NCBI GenBank assembly: GCA_023460155.1
Contig: JAEWRF010000140.1
Span: 1 to 13,147 of the forward strand
DNA length: 13,147 bases
Reading direction: 5' to 3'
Source: Bacillota bacterium
GTDB taxonomy: Bacteria; Bacillota; Clostridia; Oscillospirales; Acutalibacteraceae
In this document: positions 1 to 5,995 of the stretch, piece after piece
Numbering within the stretch: the stretch's first letter is position 1
Layout: every line of letters starts with the position of its first letter
Program-made: the position numbers and the translations under genes
Notes under the pieces: generated by a model
The model's database searches: none
What the model saw: the letters and a program-made list of their open reading frames with translations, nothing else
Told to the model about the DNA's origin: nothing

Positions 1-336
1 GGGCAGCGGGCCGTCCTCCGGGCGCTGCCTCCTCTGGAGCTTCCGGGCCCCGTAGATCAGGCTGCTGTAGCCCAGATTCAGACCGACCGTGCGGAGAGTT
101 TCCCTCTTAACGCCGGAGAGGAGCCCAGAAATCAGCCGGTTATACGTATTCTTCGGGTTTGAAACGACCTCCCGCGCAGTGCTGAAAAACCATTTTTGAT
201 TCTCGCCTGTGGAAAACATGAGGCCCAGATCGATGAGCTTCCGGATCCCGCGGCCGGTATTCCCCGCCATATCCTCCATGGCTTTGGTGATCGCCCGGTC
301 GATGGTCTGCCGGACCAGTCTGTGGCGCAGTTCCAT
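1..336 (-). CDS. Radical SAM family protein, N-terminal fragment (runs off left edge)
   Basis: An open frame of 112 codons runs from an ATG at 336 leftwards to the window edge with no stop. GGGAGG (minus strand, 345-350) lies 8 bases upstream of the ATG. The visible protein (starting MELRHRLVRQ, ending PEDGPLP) is helical and basic and has no cysteine, so no catalytic motif is seen. Its residues from about 31 align with residues 24-105 of the divergent radical SAM protein at 539: RKLID / PKLLD, YNRLISGLL / WYRLLLSVW, and an ungapped tail ending GPLP / CNIP. In that neighbour the next residue is W and the CxxxCxxC motif follows about 10 residues later. I therefore infer that this is the N-terminal accessory domain of a second radical SAM enzyme with its core outside the window. 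Substrate is unknown. Start confidence is good; the family call rests on the alignment by eye. Confidence 0.7.
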   Translation of the reverse strand, partial: MELRHRLVRQTIDRAITKAMEDMAGNTGRGIRKLIDLGLMFSTGENQKWFFSTAREVVSNPKNTYNRLISGLLSGVKRETLRTVGLNLGYSSLIYGARKLQRRQRPEDGPLP

Positions 337-450
337 AACATTTGCCTCCCGCCGGCAGCGCGGCCCCGAAAACGGCCGCTGCCGTTACCATAATTTTAGC
401 GGATTCCGAAAGGGCGCTCGATTGACAGATTCTTCCGGGTGTCAGAAAAC

Positions 451-479
451 TTTACACAATTCCGGGTTTGTCCGATAAC
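451..479 (+). promoter_or_regulatory. Putative sigma-A promoter of the radical SAM gene
   Basis: TTTACA (451-456, 5/6 to the -35 consensus), a 17-base spacer and GATAAC (474-479, 4/6) fit a housekeeping promoter about 55 bases ahead of the ATG. An alternative -35 TTGACA at 422-427 has only GAAAAC at the proper distance. A short dyad TGACA-N12-TGTCA (423-444) lies just upstream and could be an operator. The 337-538 gap is the divergent control region for both radical SAM genes; no convincing promoter for the left gene was found. Confidence 0.4.
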
Positions 480-538
480 CGGAGGAACCCGCTATGCTAC
501 CATAAAGCCAGACAAATTTCGACAGGAGGAATGGCTTT

Positions 539-1912
539 ATGAATGACAGGCTGAGCGCAGCAGGCCTTAAATTGGCCTACGACTACCTGAATTCCAACCC
601 TGAAAAGAATCTCCCGAAGCTGTTGGACTGGGTGGACCGCTTCGACCGCGGAAACGCCGTCGCGAGTCAGCGCAGGACCTTCCGCAAAATCATCGAAGAT
701 AAGAACAGCAACTGGTACCGGCTGCTCCTCAGCGTCTGGAGCGACATCGACGACGGAGTGCGGAAAGCCCTTTTCGAAAACTTCATCATCAATGCCACGG
801 TCGTCGGAGGAGAAAAGCAGGAGGATATGCGGCAGAAATACCACTGCAACATTCCCTGGGCGATTCTGATGGACCCGACCTCGGCCTGCAACCTGAAATG
901 CACCGGCTGTTGGGCGGCGGAATACGGCCATGAGCTCTCCATGAGCTACGAAACGCTGGACGGCATCATCGAGCAGGGCAAAAAGCTCGGCATTTATTTT
1001 TACCTGTATTCCGGCGGGGAACCCCTCGTGCGCAAAAAGGACATCATCCGGCTGTGCGAGGCGCATAAGGACTGCATGTTCACGGCGTTTACCAACGGCA
1101 CGCTGATCGACGAAGCATTCGCGGACGAGATGCTCCGCGTAAAGAACTTCGTCCCCGCCATCAGCATTGAGGGCTTCGAAGAGGCAACGGATTTCCGGCG
1201 CGGAAAGGGCACCTACCAGGCGGTGATGCGCGCCATGGAGATTCTGAAACGCAAGCGCCTGGCGTTCGGGGCGTCTCTCTGCTACACCCGCCGAAACACG
1301 GAGGTGATCGGCAGCGAAGAATTTATCGACGAGCTGATTTCGCGCGGCGCAAAGTTCGCGTGGTTTTTCACCTACATGCCGGTCGGCGCCGACGCCGTGC
1401 CGGATCTGATGGCCACCGCCGCCCAGCGCGAATTCATGTACCGGCAGATCCGCGCGTTCCGCGACACGAAGCCGCTGTTCACGATGGATTTCTGGAACGA
1501 CGGCGAATATGTGGACGGCTGTATCGCCGGCGGCAGGCGCTATCTGCACATCAACGCGGGGGGCGACATCGAGCCCTGCGCGTTCATCCACTACGCGGAT
1601 TCCAACGTTTACCGGAATACCCTTCTGGAAGCGCTCCAGTCCCCGATGTTTATGCAGTACCACAAGAATCAGCCGTTCAATAAAAATCAGCTACGTCCCT
1701 GTCCGCTGCTTGACAACCCGGGACGCCTGACGCAGATGGTGGAGGCCTGCGGCGCAAAATCCACGGATATGATCAAGCAGGAAAATGTCCGCGACCTGAG
1801 CTCAAAATGCGTGGACGCGGCGAAAGACTGGAAACCGACGGCAGACCGGCTCTGGAAGGAATCCAAGGGCGCCGTTCCGGAAGAAAGCCAAAAAGACGCC
1901 GACGCTTCCTGA
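539..1912 (+). CDS. Radical SAM protein with SPASM-like C-terminal cysteines
   Basis: A 457-residue protein with AGGAGG (524-529) 9 bases before the ATG. The N-terminal 100 residues are a helical accessory domain shared with the divergent gene at 1-336. The radical SAM core begins at NIPW and carries the CxxxCxxC motif at C117, C121 and C124, which binds the [4Fe-4S] cluster that cleaves S-adenosylmethionine. SGGEP at about 158-162 is the usual GGE motif contacting SAM. The C-terminal part has C328, a G-x4-C ending at C347, then C388, C404 and C424, resembling a reduced SPASM or twitch domain that would bind one auxiliary Fe-S cluster. Such enzymes often modify peptides or proteins, but no precursor peptide is visible nearby and the substrate is unknown. 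The C-terminus (KESKGAVPEESQKDADAS) is charged and probably disordered. A GC-rich terminator follows, so the gene is probably monocistronic. Confidence 0.88.
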   Translation: MNDRLSAAGLKLAYDYLNSNPEKNLPKLLDWVDRFDRGNAVASQRRTFRKIIEDKNSNWYRLLLSVWSDIDDGVRKALFENFIINATVVGGEKQEDMRQKYHCNIPWAILMDPTSACNLKCTGCWAAEYGHELSMSYETLDGIIEQGKKLGIYFYLYSGGEPLVRKKDIIRLCEAHKDCMFTAFTNGTLIDEAFADEMLRVKNFVPAISIEGFEEATDFRRGKGTYQAVMRAMEILKRKRLAFGASLCYTRRNTEVIGSEEFIDELISRGAKFAWFFTYMPVGADAVPDLMATAAQREFMYRQIRAFRDTKPLFTMDFWNDGEYVDGCIAGGRRYLHINAGGDIEPCAFIHYADSNVYRNTLLEALQSPMFMQYHKNQPFNKNQLRPCPLLDNPGRLTQMVEACGAKSTDMIKQENVRDLSSKCVDAAKDWKPTADRLWKESKGAVPEESQKDADAS

Positions 1913-1918
1913 TCGGTT

Positions 1919-2006
1919 TCAAAACAGAGAATCGGCGGCGGGGCCCCCCCCGCCGCTTTCTTCTGCTGAAAAGCATCCCCGCAGGGAAATAAATTCTCTG
2001 TTTTGA
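1919..2006. repeat. 14-bp perfect inverted repeat enclosing a terminator hairpin
   Basis: TCAAAACAGAGAAT (1919-1932) and its exact reverse complement ATTCTCTGTTTTGA (1993-2006) flank 60 bases that contain a GC-rich terminator. In RNA they could close a long outer stem around the inner hairpin. The right arm abuts the promoter of the Rrf2 gene. It may be a miniature insertion or a regulatory fold; nothing visible decides between these. Confidence 0.6.
1935..1965 (+). terminator. Rho-independent terminator after the radical SAM gene
   Basis: GCGGCGGGG (1935-1943), a CCCC loop and CCCCGCCGC (1948-1956) form a perfect 9-bp GC stem, followed by TTTCTTCT. It sits 22 bases after the stop codon. The U-tract is interrupted by C, but the stem is very stable. 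Confidence 0.75.
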
Positions 2007-2017
2007 CCGGATTAATC

Positions 2018-2046
2018 TTGACATATTTTATCCAATATGTTAAAAA
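2018..2046 (+). promoter_or_regulatory. Promoter and overlapping operator of the Rrf2 regulator gene
   Basis: A perfect -35 TTGACA (2018-2023) is followed after 17 bases by TAAAAA (2041-2046, 4/6). The spacer is almost filled by a perfect inverted repeat, ACATATT (2021-2027) and AATATGT (2034-2040) with a 6-base centre. A dyad between -35 and -10 is the classic position for a repressor site, so autorepression by the downstream Rrf2 protein is likely. The core TTTATCCAATAT (2027-2038) recurs as TTTATCAAGTAT at 2518-2529 and 2585-2596 ahead of the fusion gene. Confidence 0.65.
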
Positions 2047-2076
2047 TAGAGAGAGAAAGAAAAGGAGGGCGCCCGA

Positions 2077-2487
2077 ATGCTTATCACAAAAGAGACCGAT
2101 TACGCGCTGCGGATTCTTCGGGTGCTGGCAGACGGGGAACAGCTTACCGCAGCGGCGCTGGCCCAGGGGGAACAGGTCCCTCAGCAGTTTGCCTACAAGA
2201 TTTTGAAAAAGCTGGAGAAGGCCGGGTTCATTCGGATCCTTCGCGGCGCGGACGGCGGCTGCGTTCTGACGGCCGACCTTGAAAAAATCACTCTGTATCA
2301 CCTCCTTCAGGCCATGGAAGAAGATTCCTCGGTCAGTACCTGCATGAAGCCGGACTACCGGTGCCCCTGGCGCAGTGCCCACGACGGAAGAATCTGCCGC
2401 GCACACCTTAAGCTGCTGGACATTCAGAAAAAGCTCGACCGGGAACTGAATTCCCACAGCCTGCAGGAAATTCTGTTCGGCGACTGA
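2077..2487 (+). CDS. Rrf2 family transcriptional regulator, putative Fe-S sensor
   Basis: A 136-residue protein, the usual size for Rrf2 (IscR, NsrR, CymR) regulators. AAGGAGGG (2062-2069) precedes the ATG. The N-terminus MLITKETDYALRIL, the recognition-helix region VPQQFAYKILKKLEKAGFI and the wing RGADGGCVL are typical of the family's winged helix-turn-helix. Three cysteines lie where IscR and NsrR hold their cluster: C89, C96 and C107, spaced CX6CX10C. The spacing is looser than the shorter CX5C-type spacing I know for IscR and NsrR; an extra C62 lies in the wing. I infer an Fe-S or thiol sensor of NO, O2 or iron status. Shared operator-like sequences in its own promoter and upstream of the fusion gene at 2615 suggest that it controls itself and that operon. 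The signal is not determinable from sequence. Confidence 0.9.
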   Translation: MLITKETDYALRILRVLADGEQLTAAALAQGEQVPQQFAYKILKKLEKAGFIRILRGADGGCVLTADLEKITLYHLLQAMEEDSSVSTCMKPDYRCPWRSAHDGRICRAHLKLLDIQKKLDRELNSHSLQEILFGD

Positions 2488-2499
2488 CCGTTTTTTTAT

Positions 2500-2534
2500 C
2501 CGCAATACTGGATAAGATTTATCAAGTATTGCGG
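2500..2534. promoter_or_regulatory. 35-bp near-perfect palindrome containing operator copy 1
   Basis: CCGCAATACT (2500-2509) pairs exactly with AGTATTGCGG (2525-2534), and inside them GATAA (2511-2515) pairs with TTATC (2519-2523), all on the same centre at 2517. Only the 2510/2524 and 2516/2518 pairs fail. It begins 13 bases after the Rrf2 stop. No T-run follows on either strand (the T-run at 2491-2497 precedes it), so it is not a standard terminator. It includes the 22-bp unit repeated at 2575-2596. I read it as an operator for the adjacent Rrf2 protein, possibly also an RNA stem. Confidence 0.6.
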
Positions 2535-2596
2535 AGTTAGAATAAGCAAACTGAGTAAACAGGCAACCTACAATCTGGATAACATTTATCAAGTAT
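2508..2596 (+). repeat. Direct repeat of a 22-bp operator-like unit (2508-2529 and 2575-2596)
   Basis: The two units are identical at 21 of 22 positions, differing only at 2516 (G) versus 2583 (C), and are offset by 67 bases, roughly six helical turns. Each contains GATAA-N3-TTATC and ends TTTATCAAGTAT. The second copy ends 18 bases before the fusion-gene ATG, leaving room only for the ribosome site. A candidate -10 TACAAT (2569-2574, 5/6) directly abuts the second copy, though with no good -35; a second candidate is TAGAAT (2538-2543). Bound protein at the downstream copy would cover the likely transcription start. Confidence 0.65.
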
Positions 2597-2614
2597 AAAG
2601 AAAGAAGGGGCAGC

Positions 2615-4519
2615 ATGTTATTCAAAACAACACAACAGCACGAAGAACTCCGGGCACGGGTCCGGAAGTTCGCAGAGGAAGAGGTAAAGCCTCTGGCCTT
2701 TCTGATGGACAAGGAAAACAGTTTTCCCGACGAAGCGGTCGCCCAAATGGGGAAAATGGGGCTGATGGGAATCCCCTACCCCAAGGAATACGGCGGTATG
2801 GGGCTGGATATGATCAGCTACGCCGTAGCGGTGGAGGAGCTTTCCCGGGTGGACGGCGGCACGGGAGTGATCCTGTCGGCACATACGTCTTTGGGTACCT
2901 GGCCGATTGCCGCGTTCGGAACGGAAGATCAGAAAAAGAAGTACCTGATTCCGCTGTGCAAGGGTGAAAAACTCGGCGCGTTCGGTCTGACGGAAACGAA
3001 CGCGGGCTCGGACGCGGGCGGCACCGAAACAACCGCCGTAGACAAGGGCGACTACTACCTGCTCAACGGGGGCAAAATTTTCATCACCAACGCGCCCAAA
3101 GCGGACATTTACGTGGTGTTCGCCGTCACGACCCCGGACATCGGCACGCGCGGGATTTCCGCCTTTATTATTGAAAAGGGCTGGAAGGGCTTCGAATTCG
3201 GCGATCACTACGACAAGATGGGCATCCGCTCCTCCTGCACTGCTGAGCTGATTTTCAACGACGTAAAGGTGCCGAAGGAGAATCTGCTCGGGAAGGAGGG
3301 TACCGGCTTCCGCATTGCCATGGCGACACTGGACGGCGGCCGCATCGGCATCGCCTCCCAGGCGCTCGGCATCGCTCAGGGTGCTTTCGACCAGGCGGTG
3401 ACCTACGCGAAGGAGCGGGTGCAGTTCGGCAAGCCGATCGGGTTCCAGCAGGCGATTTCCTTCAAAATTGCCGATATGGCGACCAAGCTGCGCACGGCGC
3501 GCTTCCTCGTCTACTCCGCGGCGGAGCTGAAGGAAAACCACGAGCCTTACGGCATGGAATCCGCCATGGCAAAGCAGTACGCCTCCGACATCGCCCTTGA
3601 GGTAACCAACGACGCGCTCCAGATTTTCGGCGGCAGCGGGTACCTGAAGGGCATGGAAGTAGAAAGAATGGTCCGCGACGCGCGCATCACCCCGATCTAC
3701 GAGGGAACAAACGAAATCCAGCGCGTCGTCATCGCCTCCCACATTCTGGGCAAGCCGCCGAAGGAAACTTCTTCCGCGCGCCTGAGCAAGCCCGCGCCGA
3801 TCACCGGGCTGCGCAAAAAGATGATCTTCCGTGATGGCGATGCGAAGGAGCGGGTAACCGCTCTGGTGGAAGCACTGAAAAAAGACGGCTACGACTTTAC
3901 GGTGGGCATTGCGGCCGACACGCCGATCGCCATTGCGGAACGCGTAGTCTCCGTCGGCAAGGGCATCGGCGATAAGAAGAATATGAAGCTCATCGAGGCC
4001 CTCGCTCAGGCCGCGGGCGCCGCAATCGGCTCCTCCCGGCCCGTGGCGGAAACGCTGAAATATCTGCCCCTGAACCGCTATGTCGGCATGTCCGGCCGGA
4101 AATTCACCGGGAACCTTTACATCGCCTGCGGCATCTCCGGTGCCAACCAGCACCTAAAGGGGATCACGGAAGCCTCCACGATCGTTGCCATCAACAAAAA
4201 CGCGAACGCTCCGATCTTCCGGAACTGCGACTACGGCATCGTCGGCGATCTGCAGGAAATTCTCCCGCTGCTGACCGCCGCGCTCGGCACCCGCGAAAAG
4301 CTGCCTGCGCCGCCCATGGTGAAAATCAAGCGGCCCGCCCCTCCAAAGCCGGAGCCGATCGGCCCTCGGTACATCTGCGGAGGCTGCGGCTACGAATACA
4401 TACCGGAGCTCGGCGACGAAGACGGCGAAGCGGCCCCCGGCACCCTGTTCAAGGATCTACCGGAAGACTGGGTCTGCCCCGAATGCGCCGAAGCAAAAGA
4501 TCAGTTTATTGAAGCCTGA
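2615..4519 (+). CDS. Acyl-CoA dehydrogenase - EtfA FAD domain - rubredoxin fusion
   Basis: A 634-residue three-domain protein; AGAAGGGG ends 4 bases before the ATG. Residues 1-380 are a full-length acyl-CoA dehydrogenase of the short-chain/butyryl-CoA type: GAFGLTETNAGSDAGG, QIFGGSGYLKGMEVERMVRD, and the catalytic base E363 in YEGTNEIQR. Residues about 396-560 match the C-terminal FAD-binding half of electron-transfer flavoprotein alpha: GSSRPVAE at 472, VGMSGR at 490, GISGANQHLKG at 506, VAINKNANAPIF and DYGIVGDL. EtfA domain I and all of EtfB are missing. After a Pro-rich linker (565-586) comes a rubredoxin with C588, C591, C621 and C624 (CGGC, CPEC). All cofactor residues look intact. I infer electrons from acyl-CoA pass through the two flavins to the rubredoxin iron and on to the flavodiiron protein encoded 14 bases downstream. 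Acyl chain preference and reaction direction are not known. Confidence 0.95.
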   Translation: MLFKTTQQHEELRARVRKFAEEEVKPLAFLMDKENSFPDEAVAQMGKMGLMGIPYPKEYGGMGLDMISYAVAVEELSRVDGGTGVILSAHTSLGTWPIAAFGTEDQKKKYLIPLCKGEKLGAFGLTETNAGSDAGGTETTAVDKGDYYLLNGGKIFITNAPKADIYVVFAVTTPDIGTRGISAFIIEKGWKGFEFGDHYDKMGIRSSCTAELIFNDVKVPKENLLGKEGTGFRIAMATLDGGRIGIASQALGIAQGAFDQAVTYAKERVQFGKPIGFQQAISFKIADMATKLRTARFLVYSAAELKENHEPYGMESAMAKQYASDIALEVTNDALQIFGGSGYLKGMEVERMVRDARITPIYEGTNEIQRVVIASHILGKPPKETSSARLSKPAPITGLRKKMIFRDGDAKERVTALVEALKKDGYDFTVGIAADTPIAIAERVVSVGKGIGDKKNMKLIEALAQAAGAAIGSSRPVAETLKYLPLNRYVGMSGRKFTGNLYIACGISGANQHLKGITEASTIVAINKNANAPIFRNCDYGIVGDLQEILPLLTAALGTREKLPAPPMVKIKRPAPPKPEPIGPRYICGGCGYEYIPELGDEDGEAAPGTLFKDLPEDWVCPECAEAKDQFIEA

Positions 4520-4533
4520 GGGAGGGTTGAACG

Positions 4534-5745
4534 ATGTATTGTGTAAGAAACGTAACAGAAGATCTGTACTGGGTGGGCGCCAACGATCACCGGCTTGCCC
4601 TGTTTGAAAACGTCTACCCCATCCCGCGGGGTGTGTCCTATAATTCCTATCTGCTGACGGATGAAAAGACGGTGCTGTTCGACACGGTGGATTGGGCCGC
4701 CTGCCGCCAGTTTTTGGAAAATGTAGAGCATGTGCTTAACGGCAGGCCGCTCGATTATCTGGTCATCAACCATCTGGAGCCGGACCACGCCGCCTGCATT
4801 GAAGAAGTCCTGCTCCGCTGGCCCGGCGTGACGCTGATCAGCAACGAAAAGGCGTTCATGCTGATGCGGCAGTTCGGCTTCTCCGTGGACGCGCACGCGG
4901 AAATTGAAGTGAAGGAGGGAGACACGTTCAGCTTTGGGAAACACACGGTTACCTTCGTTTTCGCCCCGATGGTTCACTGGCCCGAGGCGATGGTCACCTT
5001 CGACGTCACGAACGGCGCGCTGTTTTCCGCAGACGCCTTCGGTACCTTCGGCGCGCTGGACGGCAAGCTGTTCGCGGATGAGGTGAACTTCGACCGGGAC
5101 TGGCTGGACGACGCCCGCCGCTACCTGACCAACATTGTGGGGAAATACGGCCCGCATATCCAGCTGCTGCTGAAAAAGGCCGGCGGCATTCTGGACCAGA
5201 TCAAATTCATCTGCCCGCTGCACGGTCCAGTGTGGCGGAAAGACCTGATGTATTTCATTCAGAAGTACGACACCTGGAGCCGCTACCTTCCCGAGGAAAA
5301 TGGCGTTATGATCGTCTACGCCTCGATGTATGGGAACACGGAATCCGCCGCGCAGGCGCTGGCCGCGAAGCTCTGCGAAAAAGGGATGACCAAAGTGGCC
5401 GTATACGACGTATCCTCCACCCATGTTTCGCAGCTGATTTCCGAAATCTTCAAGTACAGCCATCTGGTACTGGCCTCGGTGACGTACAATCTCGGCATCT
5501 ACCCCGCCATGCACGATTTTCTGATGGACATGAAGGCGCTGAACGTGCAGAACCGAACCGCGGCCATCGTGGAAAACGGCTCCTGGGCCTGCAAGTCGGG
5601 TGACCTGATCCAGAAATTCCTGACGGAGGAAATGAAGGACATCACCGTGCTCAACGAGCGGCTGAGCATGGCCTCCTCCCTGAACTCGGAAAAGGAACCG
5701 GAGCTTGACGCCCTTGCAAACGCCATTCTAGAATCCATGCAATAA
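4534..5745 (+). CDS. fprA: Flavodiiron protein (FprA/ROO type O2 or NO reductase)
   Basis: A 403-residue protein with GGAGGG (4521-4526) 7 bases before the ATG, the same operon as the fusion gene. Residues 1-250 form the metallo-beta-lactamase-like domain with all diiron ligands of the family: H80, E82, D84 (HLEPDH), H148 (MVHWPEAM), D167 (FSADAFG) and H230 (PLHGPVW). Residues 257-400 are a flavodoxin domain with the FMN phosphate loop YASMYGNTE at 262-270. Class A enzymes of this length take electrons from rubredoxin and reduce O2 to water, or NO to N2O, in the cytoplasm of anaerobes. The rubredoxin is here fused to the upstream acyl-CoA dehydrogenase, the natural donor by context. O2 versus NO preference cannot be read from the sequence. 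Confidence 0.97.
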   Translation: MYCVRNVTEDLYWVGANDHRLALFENVYPIPRGVSYNSYLLTDEKTVLFDTVDWAACRQFLENVEHVLNGRPLDYLVINHLEPDHAACIEEVLLRWPGVTLISNEKAFMLMRQFGFSVDAHAEIEVKEGDTFSFGKHTVTFVFAPMVHWPEAMVTFDVTNGALFSADAFGTFGALDGKLFADEVNFDRDWLDDARRYLTNIVGKYGPHIQLLLKKAGGILDQIKFICPLHGPVWRKDLMYFIQKYDTWSRYLPEENGVMIVYASMYGNTESAAQALAAKLCEKGMTKVAVYDVSSTHVSQLISEIFKYSHLVLASVTYNLGIYPAMHDFLMDMKALNVQNRTAAIVENGSWACKSGDLIQKFLTEEMKDITVLNERLSMASSLNSEKEPELDALANAILESMQ

Positions 5746-5757
5746 ATGCAGGGACCG

Positions 5758-5809
5758 TAAAACAAAAGGAGCCCTCTCAGTTAAAACTGAGAGGGCTCCT
5801 TTTGTTATA
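5758..5809 (+). terminator. Strong rho-independent terminator after the flavodiiron gene
   Basis: AACAAAAGGAGCCCTCTC (from 5761) and its reverse complement ending at 5806 make a perfect stem of about 20 bp with an A-rich loop near 5783-5786, ending CCTTTTGTTATATT. The A-rich upstream arm and T-rich downstream arm make it symmetrical, so it could also act on the minus strand. Confidence 0.9.
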
Positions 5810-5895
5810 TTCATGGGGAAACAGATTTTACTTTTGTTTGCAGCCTCGAAGGGATCTCAGATCGCGTACATGAAATTTATGTGTCAATCGGCAAT

Positions 5896-5936
5896 TATGT
5901 CACTATTGACATATCAATAGTGAATAAAAATAAATG
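5896..5936 (+). promoter_or_regulatory. PadR-type operator pair over the promoter of the padR-like gene
   Basis: TATGTCACTATTGACATA (5896-5913) is a perfect dyad and contains ATGT-N8-ACAT, the consensus described for PadR-family operators. A second perfect dyad, TCACTATTGA (5900-5909) and TCAATAGTGA (5914-5923), overlaps it by 14 bases. The -35 TTGACA (5906-5911) lies within both. The -10 is ambiguous: AATAAA (5929-5934) or TAAATG (5931-5936). Autorepression is the simplest reading. Confidence 0.65.
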
Positions 5937-5995
5937 GAAATTTCTGAAAAAAGTGTTAAAATAAATAGTATAAAGTAGAAGGAAGGGCCAAACGG

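Noticed and set aside
132..478. Small plus- and minus-frame ORFs in the left divergent region
   Set aside because: They conflict with the minus frame at 1-336, which has a good ribosome site and homology to the neighbouring protein, or they lie in the promoter gap without ribosome sites.
2500..2534. Rho-independent terminator after the Rrf2 gene
   Set aside because: The stem is strong but the sequence after it (AGTTAGAATAAG) has no T-run, and the minus-strand continuation is A-rich.
2508..2596. Start of a CRISPR array
   Set aside because: Only two 22-bp units, each internally palindromic and placed at a promoter, with no third repeat and no cas genes.
2618..4153. Long minus-strand open frame (511 codons) opposite the fusion gene
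   Set aside because: It is a shadow of GC-rich third positions: the plus-strand frame shows three well-known domains, while the minus product has no family features and no ribosome site. The same holds for minus frames at 497-1663, 1687-2712, 4501-5514, 6782-7816 and 7759-9069.
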